A stretch of 64,000 nt of DNA, taken from Thalassomonas actiniarum. Lineage in GTDB: Bacteria > Pseudomonadota > Gammaproteobacteria > Enterobacterales > Alteromonadaceae. The position numbers and the translations under genes were made by a program. Positions 36,027 through 46,759 of the stretch are shown here, piece by piece. The DNA lies in NCBI RefSeq assembly GCF_000948975.2, contig NZ_CP059735.1, positions 2,914,001 to 2,978,000 on the forward strand, written 5' to 3'. The notes beneath the pieces are model-generated. The model searched no databases and was not told the origin of the DNA. It worked only from the letters and a program-made list of their open reading frames with translations. The stretch's first letter is position 1. Each line of letters opens with the position of its first letter.

Positions 36027-39000
36027 TTGTCTGTAGAAGTTAGTCCTGTAGCTGTTCCCAGTATCCCGTCATTATTTAAATTATTAGACCAGGTGGCCTT
36101 AGCGGATAAGGCGCGCTTGAAAAAACGTTTATTCGGCTTAAAAAAAATCACCAAAACGGATAAGCGCGATAAAGCCCAACAGCAGGTCGCCGGCGCCATT
36201 GAGCGTTCGATAAAACGTAAGCAGCATAAACTCGCCCACCGTCCCAAGATCAGTTACCCGGGTGAATTGCCTGTTTCGCAAAATGTCGATCACATTGCCA
36301 AGGCCATTAGCGAAAACCAGGTCGTGATTATTGCCGGTGAAACAGGCTCGGGTAAAACCACCCAGATCCCCAAGATATGCCTGGAATTGGGGCGGGGCAT
36401 TGAAGGGGTTATCGGCCATACCCAGCCAAGGCGCATTGCCGCGCGTACGGTCGCCAACCGTATCGCCGATGAAATGAACACTAAGCTTGGCGAGCAGGTG
36501 GGTTATAAGATCAGATTTAATGATCAAGTGAGTGAACATAGCTATATCAAGCTGATGACAGATGGTATCTTGCTGGCAGAAATGCAAACGGATCGCCTGC
36601 TGCGCCAGTACGATACCCTGATCATAGATGAGGCCCACGAAAGAAGCCTCAATATCGACTTTATTCTCGGCTACGTGAAACAAATCCTGCCTAAACGCCC
36701 GGATTTAAAAGTGATCATTACCTCGGCGACCATAGATCCCGAGCGTTTTTCCCGCCATTTTGATAATGCGCCTATTATTGAAGTTTCGGGACGCACCTAT
36801 CCGGTGGAAATGTTATACCGGCCGCTGGCAGAGCAGGAAGATGTCGATATCATCTCTGGTATCTTGCAGGCGGTGGATGAGCTGACGGCCATAGGTCAGG
36901 GAGATATCCTGGTGTTTCTCAACGGTGAGCGGGAAATTCGCGATACCGCCAGCGCCCTGGAAAAGGCGCAATTGCCCCACACTCAGATCTTGCCCTTGTA
37001 CGCCCGGTTAACGGTGCAGGAGCAAAACCGCATTTTCCAGTCCCATAGTGGCCGTAATATCGTGCTGGCGACTAATGTTGCCGAAACCAGTTTGACTGTG
37101 CCCGGCATTAAATATGTGATTGACCCCGGCACGGCACGTATTTCCCGTTACAGTTACCGCACTAAGGTACAAAGGCTGCCGATAGAGCCTATTTCTCAGG
37201 CCAGTGCCAACCAAAGAGCGGGACGTTGTGGCCGGGTGTCTTCCGGGGTTTGTATCCGCCTGTACAGCGAAGAGGACTTTCTCGGCCGGCCGGAATTTAC
37301 CGATCCGGAAATTCTGCGCACCAATCTGGCCACGGTTATCTTACAAATGCTGGCCTTGGATCTCGGTGATATTGGCGAATTTCCTTTTGTGCAGCCGCCG
37401 GATAATCGCAATATCAATGACGGTATCCGCTTACTGGAAGAGCTCGATGCCATTGCCGGTAGCAAAGACAAAACCAGCTTAACGAAAAATGGCCGCTTGC
37501 TGGCCAAGTTTCCGATAGATCCCAGGTTATCAAAAATGATCCTCAGCGCCATCGACCTTGGCTGTATCGAGCAGGTTTTTGCCATTGTCAGTGCCTTGAG
37601 TATCCAGGATCCGCGCGAACGTCCTCATGAAAAACAGCAGGCGGCGGATGAAAAACATGCCCGTTTCAAAGACAAAAACTCAGATTTTGTCTCCCTGCTT
37701 AACTTATGGCAATACGTCAACGAACAGCAAAAGGCGTTAACCAATAACCAGTTCAGGCGTTTATGCCAGAAAGAATATTTAAGTTATATCCGTATCCGGG
37801 AATGGCAGGATATCAATGCCCAGTTAAGGCAAACCCTTAAAGAGCAGAATATTGCCATAAGCTCGGTGGACAGCGAGGATGAAAACCAGCTGGCCCTGGT
37901 GCATCAGGCGCTGTTATCCGGTTTGCTCAGCCATATCGGCCAGCAGGATGAAAATCGTGAATTTAAAGGGGCCAGGGGCAGTAAGTTTTTTGTTTTCCCC
38001 GGCTCGGCACTGGCGAAAAAGCCGCCTAAATGGCTGATGGCTTCCGAGCTGGTGGAAACCAGCCGCTTGTTTGCCCGTATGGTAGCGCGTATCGATCCCC
38101 TGTGGCTGGAGCCGTTGGCATCCCACCTGGTGAAACGCAGTTATAGCGAGCCTCACTGGGAGAAAAAGCAGGGGGCGGTCATGGCTTATGAGCAGGTCTC
38201 CCTTTATGGCTTGATCATAGTGCCCAAGCGAAAAGTGAATTTTAACCAGATTGAGCCTTATACCTGTCGAGAAATCTTTATCCGCGAAGCCCTGGTTAAT
38301 TACGATATCCAGTTAAAAGAAGCCTTCTTCAAACATAACCGTGATTTGGTGGCCAGTATCGAAGCACTGGAGCAAAAGGCACGCCGTAAAGATTTTCTGA
38401 TTGAAGAGCAGCACCTGGTGGACTTTTACGAGCAAAAGCTGCCGGATAGTGTTATTTGTCAACGCAGCTTTTTAAGCTGGTGGAAAAAAGCGAAAAAAAC
38501 CGATGACAAGTTATTGCACTTTACCCGGGAGTTTTTGCTTAACGAGAGCTCGAATGAATTATCCAGCCATGACTACCCGGATACCTGGCAACAGGATAAC
38601 CTGATCTTGCCGCTCAGTTATCATTTCAGTCCCGGTGATATCGATGACGGCATCAGTGTCATGATCCCGGTGGGGGTCTTAAACCAGGTGCAAGCAGAAG
38701 GGTTTGACTGGCTGATCCCTGCGTTGAGGCTGGAGCTTATCGTTGCCTTGATTAAAGGCCTGCCGAAAACCTTACGCCGTAATTTTGTGCCTGCCCCGAA
38801 TTATGCCCAGGCTTGTGTCGCGGACATCAGCGAAGGGGACGGGGCATTAACTGCTGCGGTAGCGAAAAAGCTGTTGCGCATGACTGGTGTGCGCCTACCG
38901 GAAGATTGCTGGGATGAAATTGAATTGCCGGTGCATTTGACCATGAACTTTAAAGTCCTGGACGAGAAAAACAAGGTGATCCGTCAGGGCAGGGATCTCA

Positions 39001-39932
39001 ATGAATTAAAGGCGCAGCTGCAGGGCAAGGTGAAGGCGACCATCAAACAAGTGGCGGATAAGGGCATAGAGCAGGCGAATTTAAGGGAATGGGACTTTGG
39101 CGAGCTGCCTTCGGGTTATCAGCGAAAGGTGGCCAATATGACCATTAAAGCTTTTCCTGCGCTGGTGGATCATAACTCCAGTGTTGCCATTGAACTGTTC
39201 GAGCAAGAAGTTCAGGCAGAGCAGGCGATGCTTAACGGAGTCAGCCGCTTGATTTTGTTAAATATTCCTTCACCGGTAAAATATCTGCAGGAAAAGCTGC
39301 CTAATAAAGCTAAATTGGGCCTGTATTTTAATCCCTTTGGTGCCATCGGCGATTTATTGCAGGATTGTATCAATGCCGCTTGTCGTTATCTGGTGGCGCA
39401 ACAGGGAGCACTGCCGAGAGCTGAGGCAGAGTTTCAGCTCAGACGGGATGTGGTCCGCGCAGAAATTGCCGACTGTGTCCTGCAGGCGGCGATCAAGGTG
39501 GAAAAATGTCTCAGTCTGGCCCATGATATCCGTAAGCTGCTTAAAGGCAAGGTGGCGTTGAATGTTATCCAGTCTCACGGCGATATCAAGGACCAGCTCG
39601 ATAAGCTTATTTTTAAAGGTTTTGTGACCGCCTCCGGCATCAACAAACTTGACGATATTATCCGTTACCTCAATGGTATTCTCAGGCGCCTTGAAAAATT
39701 GCCGGTGGATCCCAACCAGGACAGGTTGAAAATGCTGGAAGTGGATAAGGTCACTCAGCTGTGGCAAACCCTGATAGGTAAGCAAAGAAAAGATCAGCCG
39801 CTATTAAAGGAGATCGCCGATATCAAATGGATGATAGAAGAATTTCGGGTATCCTTATTTGCGCAAAATCTGGGCACGGCCTACCCGGTTTCCGGTAAGC
39901 GAATCGTTAACTACCTGAAAGAGTTTGATTGA
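36027..39932 (+). CDS. hrpA: ATP-dependent RNA helicase HrpA
   Basis: 1301-aa DEAH-box helicase. Motif I GETGSGKTT is at ~105, motif II is DEAH at ~202, motif III is SAT, motif VI is QRAGRCGR, then the HA2 and OB regions and the long HrpA C-terminal domain (DUF3418). The length matches E. coli HrpA (1300 aa). In E. coli it acts on ribosomes and mRNA. The start is TTG 36027; no ATG lies near the expected N-terminus. A good promoter was not seen in the 167 nt upstream. Confidence 0.95.
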   Translation: MSVEVSPVAVPSIPSLFKLLDQVALADKARLKKRLFGLKKITKTDKRDKAQQQVAGAIERSIKRKQHKLAHRPKISYPGELPVSQNVDHIAKAISENQVVIIAGETGSGKTTQIPKICLELGRGIEGVIGHTQPRRIAARTVANRIADEMNTKLGEQVGYKIRFNDQVSEHSYIKLMTDGILLAEMQTDRLLRQYDTLIIDEAHERSLNIDFILGYVKQILPKRPDLKVIITSATIDPERFSRHFDNAPIIEVSGRTYPVEMLYRPLAEQEDVDIISGILQAVDELTAIGQGDILVFLNGEREIRDTASALEKAQLPHTQILPLYARLTVQEQNRIFQSHSGRNIVLATNVAETSLTVPGIKYVIDPGTARISRYSYRTKVQRLPIEPISQASANQRAGRCGRVSSGVCIRLYSEEDFLGRPEFTDPEILRTNLATVILQMLALDLGDIGEFPFVQPPDNRNINDGIRLLEELDAIAGSKDKTSLTKNGRLLAKFPIDPRLSKMILSAIDLGCIEQVFAIVSALSIQDPRERPHEKQQAADEKHARFKDKNSDFVSLLNLWQYVNEQQKALTNNQFRRLCQKEYLSYIRIREWQDINAQLRQTLKEQNIAISSVDSEDENQLALVHQALLSGLLSHIGQQDENREFKGARGSKFFVFPGSALAKKPPKWLMASELVETSRLFARMVARIDPLWLEPLASHLVKRSYSEPHWEKKQGAVMAYEQVSLYGLIIVPKRKVNFNQIEPYTCREIFIREALVNYDIQLKEAFFKHNRDLVASIEALEQKARRKDFLIEEQHLVDFYEQKLPDSVICQRSFLSWWKKAKKTDDKLLHFTREFLLNESSNELSSHDYPDTWQQDNLILPLSYHFSPGDIDDGISVMIPVGVLNQVQAEGFDWLIPALRLELIVALIKGLPKTLRRNFVPAPNYAQACVADISEGDGALTAAVAKKLLRMTGVRLPEDCWDEIELPVHLTMNFKVLDEKNKVIRQGRDLNELKAQLQGKVKATIKQVADKGIEQANLREWDFGELPSGYQRKVANMTIKAFPALVDHNSSVAIELFEQEVQAEQAMLNGVSRLILLNIPSPVKYLQEKLPNKAKLGLYFNPFGAIGDLLQDCINAACRYLVAQQGALPRAEAEFQLRRDVVRAEIADCVLQAAIKVEKCLSLAHDIRKLLKGKVALNVIQSHGDIKDQLDKLIFKGFVTASGINKLDDIIRYLNGILRRLEKLPVDPNQDRLKMLEVDKVTQLWQTLIGKQRKDQPLLKEIADIKWMIEEFRVSLFAQNLGTAYPVSGKRIVNYLKEFD

Positions 39933-39949
39933 TAAATAGCCGGCGATAA

Positions 39950-39978
39950 TTGACACTTGCCGCTTGGCTAAGTATAAC
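39950..39978 (+). promoter_or_regulatory. Sigma-70-type promoter for the PilZ gene
   Basis: TTGACA (39950-39955), 17-nt spacer, TATAAC (39973-39978), then 40 nt to ATG 40019. Consensus -35 and a 5/6 -10 at ideal spacing. Confidence 0.7.
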
Positions 39979-40018
39979 TATATGGTATTAAATACTTATT
40001 TATTGTGTTGGAGCATTC

Positions 40019-40318
40019 ATGGTTACTTTCGATGATAAGCGTAATTTCTATCGTATGATGTTAAATTCAGAGGTTACGATCACCATCATAGATGATGAGG
40101 CCAATCGTCAAATGACTGCCACCTGCCGGGATATGAGCGCCGAGGGCATGGCAATAGAAATGGACTATCCGCTGGATATAGGCACCCGGGTCAGGGTAAA
40201 GGTAGAGTCCTCTACCCAGAGTATTCAATCCCTGGATGCCAAGGGCAGAGTGATCCGCGTTAAAGAAGAAAGCGCCGACTGCTACCTGGTTGGCATCAAG
40301 ATTGACGACATGGATTAG
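40019..40318 (+). CDS. PilZ-domain c-di-GMP-binding protein
   Basis: 99-aa single PilZ domain. The c-di-GMP-binding motifs are present: RNFYR (RxxxR) near residues 8-12 and DMSAEG (D/NxSxxG). Probably a small c-di-GMP receptor. GGAG lies 6 nt before ATG 40019 and a strong promoter is upstream. It ends before a 10-bp hairpin at 40360. Confidence 0.9.
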   Translation: MVTFDDKRNFYRMMLNSEVTITIIDDEANRQMTATCRDMSAEGMAIEMDYPLDIGTRVRVKVESSTQSIQSLDAKGRVIRVKEESADCYLVGIKIDDMD

Positions 40319-40359
40319 CGATTCGGCATTTAACGCTTAAGCCGACAGCTAATCTCGTG

Positions 40360-40386
40360 ATTCCCCGTAGTTAAGATACGGGGAAT
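40360..40386. terminator. 10-bp hairpin between convergent genes
   Basis: ATTCCCCGTA (40360-40369) pairs perfectly with TACGGGGAAT (40377-40386), loop 7 nt, between the PilZ gene (+) and rlmI (-). Likely bidirectional terminator; no U-run. Confidence 0.6.
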
Positions 40387-40391
40387 GCCTG

Positions 40392-41582
40392 TTAATCCAC
40401 CTGGCACACCAGGCCCTTAAGGTAGTAACCTTCCGGATAATTTGACGCTACCGGGTGATCCGCTGCCTGGTGCAATCTTTCCACGTAGTAAAGATTTTTT
40501 CCCGCATCCAATGCCGCATCCGCGACTACCTTGTTAAAGAGGTTGCTTTCCATTAATCCCGAGCAGGAAAAAGTTAATAAGATGCCTTTAGGTTTAAGCA
40601 ACTGCATCGCCAGCATATTGATATCCTTATAACCGCGGCAGGCGCTGGTGAGCTGTGCCTTGGAATCGACAAATTTCGGCGGGTCGAGGATGATCATATC
40701 AAAGGTTTTCTTTTCAGCGCGGTACTGGCGCAGCAATTTAAAAACATCTTCTTTGATGCCGGTCACCTTTTTGTCCGCCAGGGCGTTGAGCTCGAGGTTG
40801 CGTTTTGCCATATCCAGGGCTGTCTGGGAGACATCGACATTGATCACTTCTTTGGCGTCATTGGCGGCGCAATGCAGGGAGAAAGTGCCGGTGTAGGAGA
40901 AACAGTTTAAGATAGACTTGCCTTTGGCGTACTTTCCTGCGGCTAAACGCGAGTCCCGCTGATCCAGGTAAAACCCGGTTTTGTGGCCGGTGGCAATATC
41001 GACATGTATTTTAATGCCGTGCTCTTCGATAACACATTCTGTGCTTTCCTGAGGCTCGGTTAACCAGCCGGTAACGGGCTCTAAGCCTTCTTTTTTACGG
41101 ACATCGACATCTGATCTTTCATAGATATGGCATCCGGGGTACAGTTCTTTTAAACAATCTACCAGGGTGTAACGATGAAAATCGGCGCCGGCACTGAGCA
41201 GCTGGCAGACAATGAAGTTGTCATATTTATCTATGGTAATGCCGGGCAGTCCGTCGGACTCACCTGCGATCAGGCGGTAGCCGGTTAACTTGTCCCGGTC
41301 GATAAAATAATTGCGCCGTGACTGGGCAAGGGTAAGTTTTTTGAAAAAAAACGCTCTGTCTATTTGTTCGTTTTCATCAAAACTCCATACCCGCACCCTG
41401 ATCTGAGATTCGGGAGAATAGGCGCCTTTGGCCAGCCAGTTGCCTTTGCTGTCGAAGACATCAACCGTCTCTCCCAGCATAGGTTTTCCTTTTATCTTAT
41501 TCACCCCCTTAGAGAAAACCCAGGGGTGTTTGCGCAATAAAGATTTTTCCCGGCCAACATTTAAATAAATTCTTGACGACAT
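40392..41582 (-). CDS. rlmI: 23S rRNA m5C1962 methyltransferase RlmI
   Basis: 396 aa, the same length as E. coli RlmI. An N-terminal PUA domain ([20 protein letters not shown]) is followed by a Rossmann methyltransferase with the SAM site [14 protein letters not shown] and the catalytic region [10 protein letters not shown] and FSCSGLM. It methylates C1962 of 23S rRNA in E. coli. ATG 41582 gives the E. coli-like N-terminus; a longer frame to 41645 is not needed. Divergent from acyP. Confidence 0.93.
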   Translation of the reverse strand: MSSRIYLNVGREKSLLRKHPWVFSKGVNKIKGKPMLGETVDVFDSKGNWLAKGAYSPESQIRVRVWSFDENEQIDRAFFFKKLTLAQSRRNYFIDRDKLTGYRLIAGESDGLPGITIDKYDNFIVCQLLSAGADFHRYTLVDCLKELYPGCHIYERSDVDVRKKEGLEPVTGWLTEPQESTECVIEEHGIKIHVDIATGHKTGFYLDQRDSRLAAGKYAKGKSILNCFSYTGTFSLHCAANDAKEVINVDVSQTALDMAKRNLELNALADKKVTGIKEDVFKLLRQYRAEKKTFDMIILDPPKFVDSKAQLTSACRGYKDINMLAMQLLKPKGILLTFSCSGLMESNLFNKVVADAALDAGKNLYYVERLHQAADHPVASNYPEGYYLKGLVCQVD

Positions 41583-41684
41583 ATGCCTATACTTAACAGT
41601 AATAAAAATTGCGCTGATTGTAGACAAAGGCCTTAAGTGGCGCAATCAACAATTGTGAAAAGATAACAATAAAGGAAGGGCACA

Positions 41685-41954
41685 ATGAAAGTATGCTTTT
41701 CAGTGACTGTCAGTGGTCTTGTACAAGGCGTGTATTTTCGGGCTTCCAGTCAGCAGGTTGCTATAGACTACGGTCTTAGCGGCTATGCGCGTAATCTCTC
41801 CGATGGCAATGTCGAACTGTTGATCTGTGGCGAACAGAGTAATGTCGAAAAAATGCTCCATTGGCTGAAACAGGGGCCGCCTGAAGCCGAAGTGGAAGAT
41901 TTGCGTCATGAACAAGTGCAATGGCAAGAGCATAATTTTTTTGCCATTGAATAA
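41685..41954 (+). CDS. acyP: Acylphosphatase
   Basis: 89 aa, full-length acylphosphatase. GLVQGVYFRASSQ contains the catalytic Arg; GYARNLSDGNVEL contains the catalytic Asn. Cleaves carboxyl-phosphate bonds. AAGGAAGGGCACA precedes ATG 41685. Confidence 0.93.
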   Translation: MKVCFSVTVSGLVQGVYFRASSQQVAIDYGLSGYARNLSDGNVELLICGEQSNVEKMLHWLKQGPPEAEVEDLRHEQVQWQEHNFFAIE

Positions 41955-42061
41955 AGCAAAGGACGTAATTGTCTGATCAGGGAAGAGAAACCCGCGCATC
42001 GATTGCTTTGCACTGCTTATTTTTCATATAATCGGGCAAAACTATCTTGCCGGATAAACGA

Positions 42062-43033
42062 ATGAAATTTATTGATGTCGATAAAGACAATCAGCTGGTT
42101 TTTGCCACCGCCAATCAGCCCGAGATTGTTGAAGATGAATGCCTGATTAAAGTGAAAGCAATAGGGGTTAACCGTGCGGACTTGCTGCAAAGGGCGGGAC
42201 AATATCCCCCCCCGGCGGGGGAGTCGGAAATTCTAGGCCTGGAAGTGTGCGGCGATATCGCCTTATGCGGCCCGGCGGTGAACAACCGGCAAGTCGGCGA
42301 TAAGGTGTTCGGCCTGGTGCCCGGCGGAGGTTATGGCGAATATGCCAAGGTAAAAGCCGGGCAATTATTTCAGCTGCCGCAGGATTTTAGTTACGCCCAG
42401 GGGGCAGCGACAGCCGAGGTGTTTCTTACCGCTTTTCAAAGTTTATTTTCCCTGGCGTGCCTGCAAAAAAGTGAAACTGTGCTGATCCATGCCGGTGCCA
42501 GTGGCGTCGGCACGGCAGCGATCATCCTGGCCAAACTTTTTGGTTGTGAAGTTACAGTAACCGCCGGTACGGAAGAAAAGCTCGCCGCCTGCCAGGCCCT
42601 GGGGGCCGATCACCTGATCAATTACCGCGCTCAAGACTTTGTGCAATGGAAAAAAGCGCATCAACCCGCCGGGTACGATGTTATTCTCGATGTCGTCGGA
42701 GGAAGTTACTTAAATAAAAATATCTCGGCGGCAGCCCTTGATGGCCGTATTATCATGCTTGCTATGTTGGGAGGCAGGTACAGCGAATCTCTGGATATTG
42801 CTAAACTCTTGTTGAAACGTTTGACCCTGAAGGCATCGACGCTGAGAAACCGCAGTGATGAATACAAGGCTCAGCTGGTAAGGGATTTTAATCGTTATTT
42901 CGGTGAGGCCTTGCAGCAAGGGAAAATAAAACCTGTGATCGACCAGGTTTATCCCTGGCAGGATGCTGATCATGCCCATAGCCGAATGGCCAATTGTGAA
43001 AACATTGGTAAACTCGTGCTTTCGTTAGAGTAG
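42062..43033 (+). CDS. NAD(P)H quinone oxidoreductase, PIG3-like zinc-independent MDR
   Basis: 323-aa medium-chain reductase. GVNRADLLQRAGQYPPP and GLEVCGDI lie N-terminal; the nucleotide-binding motif is HAGASGVGTAAIILAKLFG; DVVGGSYLNKN follows. No zinc ligands, as in the quinone-oxidoreductase (PIG3/QOR) group. ATG 42062 is chosen, the ribosome-binding site is weak; a TTG at 42047 is the alternative. Confidence 0.9.
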   Translation: MKFIDVDKDNQLVFATANQPEIVEDECLIKVKAIGVNRADLLQRAGQYPPPAGESEILGLEVCGDIALCGPAVNNRQVGDKVFGLVPGGGYGEYAKVKAGQLFQLPQDFSYAQGAATAEVFLTAFQSLFSLACLQKSETVLIHAGASGVGTAAIILAKLFGCEVTVTAGTEEKLAACQALGADHLINYRAQDFVQWKKAHQPAGYDVILDVVGGSYLNKNISAAALDGRIIMLAMLGGRYSESLDIAKLLLKRLTLKASTLRNRSDEYKAQLVRDFNRYFGEALQQGKIKPVIDQVYPWQDADHAHSRMANCENIGKLVLSLE

Positions 43034-43219
43034 CTGCAAACTGACTGTTATGCTGAGCCGGCCTGATTGCAAGCGGTCGGCATTACCGGCTGAAAAGCTG
43101 GGAAAGTAAGCACGTTAGGGCTCATGAGGCATTGCCGGAGTCAATGGCAGATCAGAATAAATTCACCTGGGGTGAGTCGAAGACAGGTATTTCTAAGAGA
43201 AAGAAGTTATCAGGGGAGT

Positions 43220-43296
<77 letters not shown>

Positions 43297-43365
43297 TCCG
43301 AATGGTTTAAGACGTAAACGTCGTTAAACAAGCCAATAACGGTTTTAATTCAGTTATCAGGGAAT

Positions 43366-43442
<77 letters not shown>

Positions 43443-43511
43443 TCCGAATGGTTTAAGACGTAAACGTCGTTAAACAAGCCAATAACGGTTTTAATTCAGT
43501 TATCAGGGAAT

Positions 43512-43588
<77 letters not shown>

Positions 43589-43657
43589 TCCGAATGGTTT
43601 AAGACGTAAACGTCGTTAAACAAGCCAATAACGGTTTTAATTCAGTTATCAGGGAAT

Positions 43658-43734
<77 letters not shown>

Positions 43735-43803
43735 TCCGAATGGTTTAAGACGTAAACGTCGTTAAACAAGCCGATAACGGTTTTAATTCAGTTATCAGGG
43801 AAT

Positions 43804-43880
<77 letters not shown>

Positions 43881-43959
43881 TCCGATATACTTCTTTATTA
43901 AGTATCACTTCGTTTTCACAGCACTGACTTTTCTTATATTAGAGAGCCTAAACAAAAAT

Positions 43960-44036
<77 letters not shown>

Positions 44037-44378
44037 TCCGTGAAAACGAGGCGTACTATAAGGATAGCCAAACGAGATTGCAAGGCGTTTTGTGAAAAAA
44101 AATCACTTTCGGGCAAATAAAATCGAGAGTGAATTATTTATGAACTATTTAAGCTGTAATTCTAATCATTATCAATCTAACAGCGGAAAAACGCCGTGTT
44201 TTTTCAATTGCCCCGGCTGTTATCTGCTTTAAATATGTTGCAGATCCGGGCCATTGTCTGATGTTTATGGCCCAGTGATGAAATATCTCTATTTAGCTCC
44301 TGCATTTATCAGGAATAGGTTTAAGTCGCAGGTGTCTTTGTTTATAATCGCGGCCACGAATTCGGATGGAAATTAAAC
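44037..44378. other. Intergenic region with tRNA promoter, possible Fur box and rlmKL leader
   Basis: Besides the tRNA promoter, a sequence at 44155-44173 matches the 19-bp Fur consensus at 15 positions (right half TAATCATTATC is perfect). It lies inside a 30-codon cysteine-containing frame, 44140-44232, whose ribosome-binding site is weak. A -10-like TATAAT at 44343-44348 precedes rlmKL but lacks a good -35. None of these is certain. Confidence 0.4.
44055..44083 (-). promoter_or_regulatory. Promoter of the initiator tRNA array
   Basis: On the minus strand: TTGCAA (44083-44078), 17-nt spacer, TATAGT (44060-44055), with a GC-containing discriminator (ACGCCTCG) typical of stringently controlled stable-RNA promoters. 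An A/T tract of eight bases at 44094-44101, about ten bases upstream of the -35, may act as an UP element. Confidence 0.75.
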
Positions 44379-46517
44379 ATGTATCATTTTTTAGCCTTAA
44401 CGTCGGTGGGCATAGAAGTATTATTAGCAGAGGAAATAAAATCCTTAGGTGGTGAGCAGGTTGTGCAAAAACCCGAAGGTGTTTATTTCTCGGCCCCCTT
44501 AGCCCTAGGTTATCATATTTGTTTATGGACGCGTTTTGCTACCCGGGTATTGCTGCAACTGGGGCAGGGGGATGCGCAAAACAAAGATCAGCTCTTTGCG
44601 GCGGCAAGTGAGGTGAACTGGTCTGAGGTTTTTTCCAGCCATCATACCTTTGCCGTTGACTTTGTCGGGAAGAGTGAAGAAATACGCAACAGCCAGTTTG
44701 GCGGTTTAACGGTCAAAGATGCCATTGTTGATCATTTTCGTGCAATCAACGATGAGCGGCCGTCGGTGGATAAGTCCTACCCGGATATCCGCATTCAGGC
44801 GCGGCTGTTAAAGCAAAAAGTAGCTTTTTACCTGGATTTCTCCGGACGGGGTTTATTCCAGCGCGGTTACCGGCGGGACAGCGGCGCGGCGCCGTTAAAA
44901 GAAAATCTGGCGGCGGCGATTATTCAACGCTCCGGCTGGTTGGCAGATACCAGCAAGCCGCTGGTTGACCCCATGTGCGGTTCGGGCACTATTTTAATCG
45001 AAGCGGTTTCTATGGCGGCAGGCGAAGCCCCGGGTATCGATAGGGAGAGCTGGGGGTTTGAGCTGTGGTTAGATCACGATGCCGAGCTTTGGCAGGAGCA
45101 GCTCAGCCGGGCGATAGAAGTCTCTAACGAAGGCATCGGTAAGCTTGATATTAAGGTTTATGGTTATGATCTTGACAGCCGGGTATTAAAAACCGCCGAG
45201 CAAAACGTCAGAAATGCCGGGTTGCAGCGTTTTATCAACTTTACCTGCCGCGATGCCAATAAACTGCTCAACAGTTTTGAGCAGCCGGGCACTATCTTGT
45301 TTAACCCCCCTTACGGGGAACGTATCGGTGAATTACCCGAGCTGGTGGAAACCTTTGTTACCTTAGGACAAAAATTCAAGGCCCAGTTCATGCACTGGCA
45401 AGTGGCGATATTAACCGCCAACATTGAACTCTTGTCTATGCTCAAGCTTGCCAGCTTTAAGCGTTATAAACTGAAAAATGGTCCCCTTGATTGCCAGTTG
45501 GCCCTGTATAAGCTTGATCAGCAGCAAACGGCGAAAGACGAGCTCAATCCCCAGGGAGATTTTGCCCGGGAAAAGTCCGACTTTGCCAATCGTTTGACCA
45601 AAAATGTCAAAAACCTGAAAGGCTGGGTCAGGGCAGAGCAACTGGAGTGTTACCGCCTCTATGATGCCGATATCCCGGAATATAATGTTGCCGTCGATAT
45701 TTATGGCGAATATCTGGTGATCCATGAATATGCAGCGCCGGCAAGCATTGCTCCTGAAAAAGCGGCCAAGCGGCTGCAGGAAGTGATTTACTGGGCCCCT
45801 AAGGTGCTTGATGTCACCACAGATAAGGTGGTCTTAAAAACCCGCGCCAAGCAAAAAGGCAGCAATCAGTATCAAAAGATCGATAAAAGCAAACAGGCGA
45901 TTGTTGTGCATGAATACGGGGCCAAACTCAAGGTTAACCTCTGGGATTATCTGGATACCGGCTTATTCCTGGATCACCGTAAAACCCGGCAAATCGTGGC
46001 GAAAAAGGCAAAAAATAGGTCTTTGCTTAACTTATTTGCCTATACCGGTTCGGTATCCTTACAGGCAGCCCTGCACGGCGCCGCGTCTGTGACCACAGTG
46101 GATATGTCCAATACCTATCTCAACTGGGCCCAGGATAATTTTGCCCTGAATAACCTTTCCGGCCATAAATACCAGTTTGTGCAGGCAGACTGTTTGCAGT
46201 GGCTGAAAAACAACGAGCAGCAATTTGATGTTGTGTTTATTGACCCGCCGACCTTTTCCAATTCTAAACGCATGGGGGAGAGCTTTGATGTGCAAAGGGA
46301 TCACGTTGCGTTAATTGAAGATGGTCTGAAGGCGCTGGCACCGGGGGGAGAATTAATTTTCACCAACAATAAGCGTAATTTTAAAATGAATTTTGACGCT
46401 ATGGCGGCATTAAACCTTAAAGTGGTCGCCATGAGCGATAAAACCCGGGATAAAGATTTCCAGCGCAACAAGCATATTCACAACAGCTGGCTGATCAGCC
46501 GCCAGGACCAGGATTAA
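44379..46517 (+). CDS. rlmL: 23S rRNA bifunctional methyltransferase RlmKL
   Basis: 712 aa. An N-terminal THUMP domain precedes the RlmL methyltransferase half (DPMCGSGTILIEA, LFNPPYGERIG), which makes m2G2445 in E. coli. The C-terminal RlmK half (LNLFAYTGSVSLQAA, FIDPPTFSNSKRM) makes m7G2069. Length equals the E. coli fusion (702 aa). Followed by glutaredoxin-like and uup genes with very short gaps, so it probably heads this operon. Confidence 0.95.
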   Translation: MYHFLALTSVGIEVLLAEEIKSLGGEQVVQKPEGVYFSAPLALGYHICLWTRFATRVLLQLGQGDAQNKDQLFAAASEVNWSEVFSSHHTFAVDFVGKSEEIRNSQFGGLTVKDAIVDHFRAINDERPSVDKSYPDIRIQARLLKQKVAFYLDFSGRGLFQRGYRRDSGAAPLKENLAAAIIQRSGWLADTSKPLVDPMCGSGTILIEAVSMAAGEAPGIDRESWGFELWLDHDAELWQEQLSRAIEVSNEGIGKLDIKVYGYDLDSRVLKTAEQNVRNAGLQRFINFTCRDANKLLNSFEQPGTILFNPPYGERIGELPELVETFVTLGQKFKAQFMHWQVAILTANIELLSMLKLASFKRYKLKNGPLDCQLALYKLDQQQTAKDELNPQGDFAREKSDFANRLTKNVKNLKGWVRAEQLECYRLYDADIPEYNVAVDIYGEYLVIHEYAAPASIAPEKAAKRLQEVIYWAPKVLDVTTDKVVLKTRAKQKGSNQYQKIDKSKQAIVVHEYGAKLKVNLWDYLDTGLFLDHRKTRQIVAKKAKNRSLLNLFAYTGSVSLQAALHGAASVTTVDMSNTYLNWAQDNFALNNLSGHKYQFVQADCLQWLKNNEQQFDVVFIDPPTFSNSKRMGESFDVQRDHVALIEDGLKALAPGGELIFTNNKRNFKMNFDAMAALNLKVVAMSDKTRDKDFQRNKHIHNSWLISRQDQD

Positions 46518-46526
46518 GGGGCAGCG

Positions 46527-46757
46527 ATGAGCCAGGTTTTTATTTTATACAGCAGCGAAGGTTGCCACTTATGCGAGCAGGCACTGGAGCTGTGTTATGG
46601 GCAGCTGGACCCGGGTAAGATTAAAGTTGTGGATATCGTCGATGATGATGACTTAGTGGCATTATATGGCGTACATATCCCGGTATTAGAACGGTTAACA
46701 GACGGCCAGAAGCTTTTCTGGCCTTTTACTGCCCAGCAGATAGGCGAGTTAATATAA
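46527..46757 (+). CDS. Glutaredoxin-like protein (DUF836 type)
   Basis: 76-aa thioredoxin-fold protein with the CxxC motif CHLC near residue 13-16 and a cis-Pro segment (VHIPVLER). Between rlmKL (9-nt gap) and uup (2-nt gap), as in related Alteromonadales. The redox partner is unknown. AAGGGGCAGCG precedes ATG. Confidence 0.88.
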   Translation: MSQVFILYSSEGCHLCEQALELCYGQLDPGKIKVVDIVDDDDLVALYGVHIPVLERLTDGQKLFWPFTAQQIGELI

Positions 46758-46759
46758 GT

